This document shows positions 45,389 through 56,155 of a stretch of DNA of 64,000 nt, piece after piece. The position numbers and the translations under genes are program-made. Source of the stretch: Sclerurus mexicanus (lineage: Eukaryota; Chordata; Aves; Passeriformes; Furnariidae); NCBI GenBank assembly GCA_013396755.1, contig VWZF01005920.1, forward strand, positions 186,001 to 250,000, read 5' to 3'. The notes beneath the pieces were generated by a model, which was not told the origin of the DNA, made no database searches, and worked only from the letters and a program-made list of their open reading frames with translations. The first letter of the stretch is position 1. Each line of letters begins with the position of its first letter.

Positions 45389-46933
45389 CCCTTCATTTTC
45401 TAATCAAAGCGGTGATGTGGACATGTCCTGATGAACTGTCTGGGATTTCAACTCTGCCACTGCCTTGGATTTGATACAAGGCAAGGTCACTCCTCCTCCT
45501 CCAGGTCGTGCAGGATTAGAAAATTGAAGCCATTTGAACTGAGCTGATATTTCTTAATATAATCATGCCTGGGAAATGGAACTGGAAGAATGGCTTCTTG
45601 TCATTAGTTCATAGGAGGTGCTTTTTACAAATCAGACTAGAGGGAGGATGACTAGAGTTTAATCCCAAGATAAAGCATGTTTCCAAAATGGCCAGAAAAG
45701 CTCAGGAATTGATATAATTAGGAGACTTAAAGCTGTGGCAGGGCAACTTCAGAGACAGAGCTCACTAATGGTTTCCTCTGGAATACAGAGGCATTGCAGG
45801 TGCTTCTCAGCCAGGGTTGTCTCTGGATGCTTCCCAGTAAAGCCAAATAAAACCAGTTCATCTCTTCTTTGGAGTCGTGGGGGCTTTTAATCTTCCTGCA
45901 AATTCGGGAAGGATGGAATCGCCAGCAGGAGAAAACACACACCGAACGGGTTAAACCCATTTAAGCTGAAATGCTTCTCTCTCCTCCTCTGTGTATATTT
46001 AAGAAGGGAACAGCTTTTTAAGCGAAGTGAGGATTTGAGCAGAAAGCTGTTGTTTGGGTTAAAATATCGCCCATTTCGATCACTGAACATTTTGATGCTT
46101 TGCATATCCTCGTTCGCTTCCTTCCTCCTGCTTGGCTTGAATCCAGGGGGAAAAGAAGGCTGGGAGTTTTTGCTGGATGGGTTTGGGGTTTTTTTCTTAT
46201 TTTAAGTCGGGGAGGGGGGAAGGAAAAAACCACATATCCATGTATTTTGATTTTTTCGGAGACAGAAACCACTTTTCCCTCCAACAGCTGTAACACACCA
46301 GCTGCTCCTGTCTTTGCTCATCTGAATTGTTTCCATCCTTCTCTTCCCTCATTACATTCCCTCTTTGAACCCACCACGTTCATTGTTCCAGGATGAACTT
46401 GGGGCTGATTTCCCACCTTTATCCCAACAGAAGTCCCATTGCTTGGGAAGGGGGAGCCCTGTGAGAGCTTTTGGATTGGCAGCTCTGAGGAATGAAGAGA
46501 GAAAGTGCCTTGTTTTCCTTTGGGAAGTGCTCACTGTGACAGCAATCCATTGATTTGGGGGAAAACATCATCCCTTTTATTCCTAGAGAATACAAGTGTG
46601 GATGGATATGCCCCTCCCCTGTAAAAAGTGGGAATTTGGGATCAGTGGGATTGGATTTGTTTCTGCAGAAGAAGGAACCAATCTGATCTCTTTGTCCATC
46701 CTTGACTAAACAAACCAAAGTGGGTTGAAATTCATCACCCAAAGAGCAGGGACAGTGAAGCAGGGGCTGTAAAGGTGGAAATTCCATAAATTCCATTAGG
46801 GAAAGACTTTGTAGGATGGGCTGGTAGCTTAAACAATCCTTTGATTTATTTCTATATGAATATTTATATATATATATACACACACAGCAGATACTCTTCT
46901 GGGATAACACGTGGATTAAGTTTTAAGCAGCTT
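45389..46933. other. Unique non-coding sequence
   Basis: Short TA/CA microsatellite at 46861-46886; otherwise nothing recognised. Confidence 0.5.
46861..46886. repeat. (TA)n(CA)n microsatellite
   Basis: Alternating TA followed by three or four CA units. Confidence 0.85.
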
Positions 46934-46972
46934 TTCACAGAATACCAAGGTTTGGAAAGACCATCCAAACTG
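46934..46972 (-). mobile_element. Short CR1 3' end, type B/D-like
   Basis: TCACAGAATACCAAGG, then TTTGGAAAGACCATCC. Only about 39 bp. Confidence 0.65.
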
Positions 46973-47130
46973 AAAAAATCCAGGGAAAATCAGAAGGAAT
47001 ACTGTGTAATATAATGAAGTTTTGAGAGCATTTTGTACTCTGCAGCTAAAGTGGGGAAGGGCTGGTTGGATTCGAGCTCCTGCTGGTTTGCTGAATGCAC
47101 AGCAGGGAAGGAGAGAGGGAGGGGAATAAG

Positions 47131-47510
47131 GATGGGAATATGGAAATAGGGATGGGAATAAGGCAATAGGGATGGGAATGAGGAAATAGGGATGGGAATG
47201 AGGCCATAGGGATGGGAATGAGGCAGTAGGGATGGGAATGAGGAAAGAGGGCTGGGAATGAGGAAATAGAGATGGGAATAAGGAAATAGGGCTGGGAATG
47301 AGGAACCAGGGCTGGGAATGAGGAAACAGGGCTGGGAATAAGGAAAGAGGGCTGGGAATGAGGAAATAGGGATGGGAGTAAGGAAATAGGGCTGGGAATA
47401 AGGCAATAGGGCTGGCAACAAGGAACTAGGGCTGGGAATAAGGAACCAGGGCTGGGAATGAGGAAGCAGGGCTGGGAATAAGGAACCAGGGCTGGGAATG
47501 AGGAGCCAGG
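47131..47510. repeat. 20-bp minisatellite, 19 units in register
   Basis: Nineteen successive 20-bp units of the form GATGGGAATAAGGAAATAGG with no insertion or deletion (380 bp). The second base is A in the first six units and mostly C afterwards. Purine-rich strand with GGG runs in each unit. It yields two overlapping spurious frames (143 and 161 codons) on the minus strand with a 20-residue period. A partial unit follows at 47511, and a related degenerate stretch precedes it. Confidence 0.98.
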
Positions 47511-47519
47511 GCTGGGATG

Positions 47520-47887
47520 TGGTGGAGCCACAGGCAGGGCTTTCCGCAGCTTGTAATTTTAGCTGTCAGCTGAGTTGTTTACACAGTGAAATAACCATGT
47601 CCCAGCTCACTCCCTCTTATCTCCGGAACGCACATGGAGTGGGAACAAGTTGGAGAGGGCTCTCTAAAAATACTGCCTGCTCTCTGCTGGGTGCTGGGTC
47701 AGGAGCCCTGGGTTTGTTCCAGAGGCCTCTGCGCAGGAGATGAGCTCCTGCTCTCCCTGAGCCTCCTGTCCGTGGCAGCACCTGCTCCAGGGCTTTGTTT
47801 TCCAGGAGGGTCCATCTGCTCCTTCCTCCTGGAACCCCGGGACAGGAATTCCCAGGTACGGGCCATGCTGCTGTGAGGGACGTTTTA
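47520..47887. other. Unique non-coding sequence
   Basis: No feature recognised. Confidence 0.5.
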
Positions 47888-48297
47888 CAGAGAATCGTAG
47901 GATTGTTGAGGCTGGGAAAGCACTCTGAGATCATCGAGGGCAAATGTTAAACCACCACTGCCCCATGTCCCCAAGAGCCACATCCACAGGGCTGGTGAAT
48001 CCATCCAGGGGTCAGGACTCCACCGCTGCCCTGGGCAGCTCCTTCCAAGGCCTGACCACCCTTTCCATGGAGAAATTCCTCCTGCTGTCCAACCTGACCC
48101 TCCCCTGGCACAGCCTGAGGCTGTTCCCTCCTCCCGTCCCTTGTTCCTTGGGATCCTCACCAGGATCCATAAGGAAGGTCCCCCCTGAGCCTCCTTTTCT
48201 CCAGGCTGAGCCCCCCCAGCTCCCTTCCCTTCCCTGGACATGCTCCAGCCCCTCAATGTCCTTCTTCTCAGGAGGGGTCCAGAACTGCCCTCAGGAT
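47888..48297 (-). mobile_element. CR1 fragment, type B
   Basis: About 410 bp from CAGAGAATCGTAGGATTG to GGTCCAGAACTGCCCTC, including AGCCTCCTTTTCTCCAGGCT. It matches, in reverse, the 14.9-kb sense copy and extends slightly beyond it. Confidence 0.93.
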
Positions 48298-49229
48298 TAC
48301 TTTGGCTGACACATGTTGGGAAAAGGGCAAAAGAGACTTTTCCAGGGAAAGACCCTCCTGAAGAGCTGAGGGCACGGAGAGACCAACACACGGAGCAGAA
48401 ATGCCCCCACCACACACACTGAGCCGGCTGAGACTGAGAGGAGAACCCATAGCGAGTTGGATTCACTTCTATCTCCATTTTTTCCCCGATTTTATCTCAA
48501 TTTTCATTTTCCCAGTGCCCCAAAAGCAACCTTGCAACACAACAAGGGTTAGAGCTTTGCCGGTGTTTAATCCCAGCGGGGAGGGAGGGGTTAAGAACCA
48601 GGCTGGGATTTCTCCTGCCAAACACCAGGCAGGCTGAAGGCTCGGGGAGAAGGGTGGGATGTGGCCGTAGGAGCCAAGAGAAGGTGTGTGTTCGTGTCGC
48701 CGAGCTGCACCCTTGGAATTACTGCCCTGAGACGAAGGGAAGACGCGCGCGGAAAAGCACGACCCGCTTTGCGACGGGGTCGAGGAGATCATCCCATCAA
48801 TACCCAGGCAGCACCTCCAGATGATTTCCAAAGCTCGTCATTGCAGGGAAGTGCTGCCCGTGTGAGGGGAGCTCATTACGGGAGGGCCTGGCTGTAATTC
48901 GCGGGGCTCGATGAAATGCGGCCGTAATTAACGCTCCCTAACACACCGAGGTGGATCGGTCGTGTTTGCACCTGGGTTTCGTGGCTGGAGACGTGGCTGC
49001 CGAAATCCAGAGGGCTGAGGTGTCACCAGAGGCCAAGCAGCCTCATCCAACGTGAAAATTAAAAGTAGTTTTCCCTGTTGGAGCAGGGAGTTTAAACTGG
49101 ATGATCCAGCAGGACTCAGGGCCAGGTATGGAATTCTGGATGCTCTCCAGGCTCTGTGGGGCCTCATTTTCCTGCTGAAATGACACCACTTCCACTACAA
49201 CTTGCAAACAACATGGATAATCCTTTAAA
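48298..49229. other. Unique sequence containing a CpG-rich block
   Basis: 48666-49010 has about 29 CpG in about 345 bp by hand count, which is near the number expected without CpG loss. It includes GACGCGCGCGG and GCGGCCGTAATTAACGC. A vertebrate block keeping CpG is often an unmethylated promoter or regulatory element. I see no clear first exon or TATA box. Confidence 0.6.
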
Positions 49230-49433
49230 GAGTCATGGAATCCTTTAGGTTGGAAAAGATTTCTAAGGTCAAGCCCAACAGTTAAACCAAGGCCACCGCT
49301 AACCCGTGTCCCCAAGTGCCACATCCTCATGGCTTTTAAATCCCTTCGGGGCTGGTGACTCCAGTTCCAGTCCTTGATGGCCTTTTCCATGAACAATCGT
49401 TCCTAGTATCCAACCTAACCCTCCCCTGGTATA
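49230..49433 (-). mobile_element. CR1 fragment, type B
   Basis: GAGTCATGGAATCCTTTAGG to CCAACCTAACCCTCCCCTGG, moderately decayed. Confidence 0.9.
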
Positions 49434-51137
49434 TATGGGATATAATGGTATTTATATATGTGACTCTCTCCTCTGCAACAGCCTGGATAATAAATCACAT
49501 CCTTCCTGTGCCAAGAAACCAGCCTGGATATTTCTCTGGAGGTACCAACAGCAACACTTCGGGATGCCCTTGGGAGCCACGGATATCTTGGAGCTAATGC
49601 TGGATCTGTGTGTGGATAATCCAGCACTGCCCTTCTGTGCCCCATATCCTTGTGCTCCTGAGCCATAACCATCAGGGAGGGTGAAAACACTTCAGTTTAG
49701 GAATCTGGGGGAGGTTTATCCCAGATTTTTGCTGTAACTATGGATGCAGCAGGAGAAAACACAACCCTCCAGCCACGGAGCCCCAGGGAAGGCATAACCA
49801 GAGAGATAAGCAGGAAAAGAGATAAAAAGGGCGATGAATTTCTCTGAGGGCACCCACCAAGGTGGCACCAAGGAGAGCAGGAGGGTTGTCAGGTGGAGGG
49901 GTGAGTTAGAAGCAGGAAAGGGGAGATTTACTGCTCCTAGTTTGGTTCCTAAGCCCAAGGCGTGAGAGAGCCAGGCAGCTGTGAGAGCAATTCATCTCCT
50001 CCAGGACAGGCCTTGGGTGGGCCAGATGGTCCATGTGGAGCTTCGGAGTGGGACGGAGCTGAGATTTCCTCCCAGCGCCTTAAATCAGCCGCAGCAAAGC
50101 TGAATTCAATCCAGACCTCGACCTGCTGGAATAAACAAGGAATGAAGCTTGGAGAACGGGTTTGGAAAGCAACGTTCTCACTTGGAAACGTCCCCCAGCT
50201 GCACCCAAAACTTTGCCGGAGTTGGAGCAGGAAGGGCAGGGGTTGGCAAAGGCAATTCCAAGGGAGGAATTTTTCAGGAAACGCTTTCAGAAGAGCTCAG
50301 CAAATTGGTAGGTTTGGAGAAACAGGAAAGGGGTTTTTTTTCCTCCCTGATGTCTTCTCTAAATTTATTTTTCAGTTTGTCGTTGGAAACGGTTCTTTCA
50401 CTGGAAACAGAAATTCCAGCACGTGCTCGAGTGACAAAGGAAAGGTTCCTCTGCTTTGCTGGGGAATGCAGGACACTGAGCGACGTGATTTCACTCCTGG
50501 TGATGTTCTGTGCCTGGGCAGAGCCTGGGACAGTGGAGCACTGTCAAGGACAATGATGATAAAAATAACAAGGAATTAACAGCAATTACAAAAGCAGGTC
50601 AAAGATTTACTTTTCCTTCAGCTTGCATATATTTACTCTGTTCAGCTTGCCAAAAGTATTTCCTTTTCCACGAGAAATTTCAACTTCGCATGAAAAGCAT
50701 TAAGAGTTTTTTATTTTATTTTATATTTTTTAAACCTGTCAGGATTTAAGAGGAAACTGAAAGAAGAAAAAAAAAATCAAATCTCTTTCTTCAAAGACAG
50801 GGCACAAACTCCAGCTGCAAATTACAAACAGCCCATGGGAGTGAGGTCTGGTGATTAAAGAAGAGGGAGGGAAGTTGGGGGAGTCACGTTAAGCCAGGTT
50901 GTGTTTTCAAAGGTTGGGAGGTTCTGGGCTCTGGTAGAGCAGAAAACACGAGGCCAAACATTCGGAAGCAGGATCGAGTCACTTCCAATAGCAGCTTTAT
51001 CACTTTCACCTACTGCTCGTACACAACCAATCTCCAAAAATCCATATATCCCTGTGTACAGAAAGCACTTTATAAGCGGGGGGAGAGCGACTTATTTCAG
51101 GCGGTGACAGCACAACAAGGGAGGGTTTTCAACTAAA
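49434..51137. other. Unique non-coding stretch
   Basis: Carries the longest repeat-free plus frame I noted (49962-50579, 205 codons). No domain, signal peptide or splice context supports it. No other feature seen. Confidence 0.5.
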
Positions 51138-51345
51138 AAGGAGAGATTTAGATTAGATTTTAGGGAGAAATTGTTCCCTGTGAGGGTGGGCAGGCCCTGG
51201 CACAGGTTGGGCAGAGAAGCTGTGGCTGCCCCATCCCTGGAAGTGTCCAAGGCCAGGCTGGAGCAACCTGGGCTGGTGGAAGGGGGTGGAATGGGATGAG
51301 TTTTAAAGTCCTTCCAACCCAAACCATTCTGGGATTCCATGATAT
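51138..51345 (+). mobile_element. CR1 fragment, type A
   Basis: Sense copy from AAGGAGAGATTTAGATTAG to CCATTCTGGGATTCCATGAT, with the octamer end partly preserved. Confidence 0.93.
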
Positions 51346-52393
51346 AAACTGTCACATTTTGAACTTCCCTGCTCCACCTTTCCCGTGGGATTGGTGGTGT
51401 ATCCAGTGGCTGAAGGGAATGTTATATAAGGGTGGGATCCATCTGGAGTCCATTGAAACACAAATATTTGCTTCTGGTGGCCACAGCAACACCTTCTGGG
51501 AATGGCAATGTGCTGTCCCATCCCTCCAGGGCTTCTCTGGGAACCAGCCAGGGATGGCTTTGGTTTCGAGGCCCCGGTGGGGATGGGATCCCAGGGGATA
51601 TCACAGCCCCTGGAAGGGTCTCCCCCTCTGCCCTGAGCTGCCCCACAAGAAATGGAGGAGAGCCAGGAGAAAGAGCTTCCCCCTCTGCTCCATTCCTTGG
51701 CAAAGCTCTGGCAGGGAGAACAACCCCCTGTTTAGTGTAATTTACAGTAACTGCGTTTTAATGGATGTTGTGGGATTCTCCTCCTTATTATGAAAATCCC
51801 CTTCTGAGCAGTAGCTCCTTTAATAACCCGGGCTGCACCGAGTGTCTCTCTATTTGCATCTCTTTGCATGCATTTGCACGCGAGTTGCTGATAGAGGAAC
51901 CATAAAAGCTCCGATGACTTCACAGCTCTTCAAGGCTGCCCCTAATCGGAGGGACTGGGGGTTTCAGGGCATCGTTCTGGGGACACGTGTGTCACCCAAG
52001 GCAGCTTCCAGGCCAGGAGGGAGCGGGAGTTGAGTTTGGAAGGATCCAGAAATGGATGTTCTGAAAGCCCAACCTTGTGATCAACAGTCTCCGTGAACCC
52101 TCCATGCCTGGAAGGAAGATTTACCCAGTTTTTAGGGCCAGATGGTAAAATTACAGAAAATGAATGTGAAATGATGGGAAATAAGCATGAAAATACAGAA
52201 AATGAATGTGGAGTTATGGAAACGAGGTGATGATACATCCAGGTGTGAGCAGGCTTGTGTTGGGGGAAAGGGGAAGATGCCAAGGCCCCAAGGATTCGTT
52301 CACAGACCCTGCTGATAATGAGGGGGCACATCCTGCAAAATGCCAAAAAGATGCTTTAAAAATGGAATTTTAGGGAAATGATGCTGCTCCTGA
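51346..52393. other. Unique non-coding sequence
   Basis: 51835-51950 is a small block with an ATTTGCAT word (51852-51859) and further TGCAT words. An imperfect 42-bp tandem duplication lies at 52153-52210. No gene recognised. Confidence 0.5.
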
Positions 52394-52579
52394 TGGTTCC
52401 ACCACCTCCCTGGGCAGCCCATTCCAATGCCTGACAACCCTTTCCATACAGAATTTTTCCCTAATATCCCATCTAAACCTTTCCTGGCACAGCCCGAGGT
52501 CTTTCCTTCTCCTCCTGGAAGCAGAACCCGTCCCCCCTCTGGCTCCCCTCTGCTGTCAGGGAATTGCAGAGAGCAAAAA
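52394..52579 (-). mobile_element. CR1 internal fragment, type B
   Basis: Enters directly at GGTTCCACCACCTCCCTGGG with no 3' end and runs to GGGAATTGCAGAGAGC. Loss of the 3' end implies deletion after insertion. Confidence 0.87.
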
Positions 52580-53586
52580 TATTAATAAAAAGAGCAGGGA
52601 AACAGAAATTCAGAACATTTTCTACACTGGGCATTTCACGGGGGGTTGTTTCAGCACAGCTACACCCTCTGAGTTCAATAATTCCCAGACTTCTCATTCT
52701 AATGAAGGAAAAATGTTATTTAGATGATCCTACACGTTGTAATACGAGATTTGAAGGATGAGACAATGTGAATGATGAGATAATAAAGTTGATGCAAAGA
52801 AATGAAGCACAACAATAACACAGGGGAAAAAATACAAATGCAGATTTCCTGTCTTAAAACCGCAGATTTAGGGCACCACTGAAATGAAACAATTCGACTT
52901 CCCATGGAAAATGACGTGTAAATTGGGGTATTTGCTCAATGTTTCGGCTCTGCGGGAGAAAACTCCGAGTCTTAAGCGTGACATAAATAATCAGGGCCCA
53001 AAAAACGTGCCCAGAACTCGCTGCCGATCCCCAGCTCTGCACAGAGAAGGAACTGACCTGGAAATGGCAACACAGAGGTGTGGGGAGATCTCACCTGGAT
53101 TTCCGCTCCTGTTCTCCACTTTTCAGGAGTCTGGGCAGTTCAGAGGAGCATCCACATGTGTGGGATGAATAAAGCCCGGTTTTGGAAACTTGGGGGGGGT
53201 TATTTAGTGATCCCAAAACCTTCAAAAAGTTCCTCACCATCCTCGACCTCCTCCTGCCGTGTTTTTCCTGCAGGTGGACGCTGACAGCAAAGCTCAGCCC
53301 CAGGGAAATAGAAAACAAGCGAAATCAAGAGGCTGATGTAAAAATGCAATAACTCCAAAGGCAGCAAATTTAAAAATGAAATGTAAGACAATATCTCGTG
53401 GGCAGCATCACCAATCCCACACACAGCCAGGGGATTTGTGCCTGCCTTCCCAACGTCATCGGAGCTGCCGAGATGTTCTGAAGTGAACGGGAAAACACGA
53501 TCCTGAGAAAAGCCAGAAACTGTGCAGTGGGTGACCCTCTGGAATTTGTGGTCCTTTTCTGTTTGGCTTGTTGGGTGCAATCAAAC
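52580..53586. other. Unique non-coding sequence
   Basis: AT-rich at 52680-52960. No gene or RNA recognised. Confidence 0.5.
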
Positions 53587-53642
53587 CAAAGGTTGGACTC
53601 CAGGATCTTGGAGGGCTTTTCCAACCTCAATAATCCCGTGAT
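53587..53642 (+). mobile_element. Short CR1 3' end, type B
   Basis: GGTTGGACTCCAGGATCTTG, then GAGGGCTTTTCCAACC and a decayed octamer (AATAATCCCGTGAT). Confidence 0.82.
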
Positions 53643-54112
53643 CAGTAACAGTTTCCCTGCTTTGGCCTCTTCTTGGAAGAGGTTTTGTGAGCTCTACTTG
53701 ATGACTTGAAACCTCCAGAGGTAACAGCCAGAGAGGCCGTCTCAGATGCTCAGCCTGCTGTGGAACTGCCCACGTTTCCAGGCTTCTCTTTACAAAGGTC
53801 CAGTTTGTTTGGAAGGAAAAGCTGGGGCTGCCTCCACTGCAGGGGCTGGTGACATCTCACGGGGTTGTGGCTGCAAAATGCTCTGGGAGGTGAACAGAGC
53901 AGCCAAGGAACTTCTCAGTGGTAAATCTATTTTCCCACCAATTGGTGATGACAAGAATTGCCCAGAAGGAGTGCAAAGAAAAGCTTTTGCCTGCAGATTC
54001 AGACAAGCTCTGACAGGCCAGGGCTTGAGGAAAACCCACTGCACACACGGGGGAGAAAGGCGAGGTGAAATACTGGGATCATCACTGAGGGCTGCATGGA
54101 GGTCTCTGAGCC
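53643..54112. other. Unique non-coding sequence
   Basis: Nothing recognised. Confidence 0.5.
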
Positions 54113-54275
54113 CTCTTCTTCCCCTCATCCCTCTTCTTCCCCTCATCCCTCTTCTTCCTCTCATCCCTCTTCTTCCTCTCATCCTCTTCTTCCCCTCATC
54201 CCTCTTCTTCCCCTCATCCTCTTCTTCCACTCATCCCGCTTCTTCCTCTCATCCCTCTTCTGCCTCTGATCCCCC
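54113..54275. repeat. 18-bp pyrimidine minisatellite, about 9 units
   Basis: Units of CTCTTCTTCCCCTCATCC, mostly 18 bp with a few 17 bp, ending in degenerate copies. Gives spurious Leu/Pro/Ser-rich and Arg/Gly/Glu-rich frames. Confidence 0.95.
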
Positions 54276-55341
54276 TCCCTTGGTCCCTGGCCCTTCTCAA
54301 TGAGCCCTGGGCACCCTTTGGGGCACTTCCTCCTCCACCCCACATCCCTCGCACCTCATCTCACCAGCACAGCACCGTTTGGGAACCTGCTAAAGCTGCC
54401 ACCACTTTCCTGCCCAGTCCTCCTGAGCCAGCCCATCCCAGCTCATCCTCTCCCCTTGCAAGTCAAAGCCCTTTTAGGAGTCTCCTCCCAATATTTCACC
54501 AATTCTCAGACAGGTTCTCTGGGAGTGTCAAACTGTGAAGATCTTCTGGAAGGGAGGGATAACCAGAACTGCCATGGAATTAAACACCAATATCCTGTAT
54601 TTGGCTGTAGGTTGCTATAACTGCACCTCCAGCCCCTAAATCTGCCCCAAAAAACTCAGATGGAAAGAAAAATCAAGTATAATAATCCCAAGAACCACGT
54701 GTGCCCCCTGTGCCACTGACTGGGTGTGCTTGGCACGGGCACGGAGCTGATTTCAGCTCATTATCTTTGGTGTTTGTATTTATTGGCCTTGATTAGTTAT
54801 GCAACAAAGTCCGTTGGAGAACAAATCATGTCAGTGCAGCTAATTGGAGATAACATGAAAGCCCTAATTTTGATATTTTACGCATGAAAAGGAGACCTGA
54901 TCCTGCTGGTTGGGAATCAATAAAGGGCTGCTGAGGAGATGAACCCAGGGCTGAAAAACAGCACATTAGACGAGTCTGTCTTGGTTATTTTATCTATAAA
55001 GCTACTGAAACGCCCAGATTTTGGGGGAGTAAAGCTGGGGCTGGGTCAGGACTGAGTGGAATAAGATACTTAAGAGAGTGAGATATGTGGGGGGTTGTTC
55101 CTTTGGAGCAAAGGCTGATGGGAGGCCAATTTTGGGGCTTTTTCTGCTCCTCTCAAGACCCCCAAGCTGGAAATGCCTATTTCCACCAGGCTCTGCCATG
55201 TAGACCCCAGCTCTAAGCCATGAGCCTGCCTGGGAAGTCACCTCCTGTCACTGCTCCTGCCTGGCTTCCCTTTCCCTGCAAACTTCCAGGTGGGAAGGTG
55301 GGCCATCAGGTCAGCCTGTTCTCTCCCCCCGAGCAGCCACA
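54276..55341. other. Unique sequence with AT-rich block
   Basis: 54755-54900 is AT-rich and repeat-free and has the look of a developmental conserved element (TAATTGGAG, GATTAGTTATG, CCCTAATTTTG). No gene recognised. Confidence 0.5.
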
Positions 55342-55397
55342 GGGTGACACTCACGGGGTGACACTCACGGGGTGACACACACAGGGTGACACTCACA
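55342..55397. repeat. 14-bp minisatellite, 4 units
   Basis: Four units of GGGTGACACTCACG at exact 14-bp spacing, the third changed to GGGTGACACACACA. Confidence 0.95.
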
Positions 55398-55904
55398 CTC
55401 CACCTCTCCAGCACTTCTCCAGCCCTGGGAATGTGCTGCCAACACCGTCACACGTCCGCAGTGAGGAATTCCAGGGAGGAATCAGCCCCTGGAGCGCCCA
55501 CAACAGGGTTTGTCAGGGTGATGAGGCACCTCCAGACGCAAACAGATGTTGGGTGTTGCAGCCAGGATGTCAAACCTGCCTGGCTCAGATCCAGGTGCTC
55601 CAAGAGCCCTGGAAATCAGCCCCTGAGGCTGGGATTCTCCCAGCACCTGGGAGGGTCACATCCCAGGAGTTCTGGGCTCTTTGGGGTGACACTGAACAAG
55701 CTGAGAGTGCTCAGCTCTGATTTAGAGCTCAGTTGGATCCAGGAGTGAGGAATCCAAGCTCTGCCGACTCTCCTCATGCTCTGGGGCTGACCCAGAGAGC
55801 TCAAATGCATCATTCAACACCCCCTTCCCCGTGTCCTACCAACCACTGAGCTTTCGAAGAGGTTTGGAGGTGTTTCCCTGGCTGGATGCGGCACCCCAGG
55901 AAGT
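55398..55904. other. Unique non-coding sequence
   Basis: Nothing recognised. Confidence 0.5.
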
Positions 55905-56155
55905 CAGGATGAGACGAAATGGTCTCAAGTTGTGCCAGGGGAAGTTCCTCTTGGATAGCGGGAAAACGGGTGGTCAAGCATTGGAACAGCTGCCCATGGC
56001 AGTGCTGGAGTCCCCATCCCTGGAAGTGTTCCAAAAGGTCACGGCTGTGCCACTTGGGGACATGGTTTGATGGTGAACAAGTTGTTGGGTGGGTGGTTGG
56101 ATTCGATGATCTCAGAGGTCTTTTCCAACCTGATTGATCCCGTAATTCCACGATC
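55905..56155 (+). mobile_element. CR1 fragment, type B
   Basis: Sense copy from AGGATGAGACGAAATGGTC to GATCCCGTAATTCCACGATC. It keeps GGACATGGTTTGATGGTG, the usual end of ORF2 and start of the tail. Confidence 0.93.

Noticed and set aside
47131..47510. CRISPR-like array
   Set aside because: Units are head-to-tail without unique spacers, and the window is avian.
47046..47531. Periodic protein-like frames (143 and 161 codons)
   Set aside because: Produced by the 20-bp minisatellite in two frames at once, not by selection on a protein.
49962..50579. 205-codon plus-strand open frame outside CR1
   Set aside because: No recognised domain, signal peptide or splice context, and frames of this size occur by chance in 64 kb of this composition.
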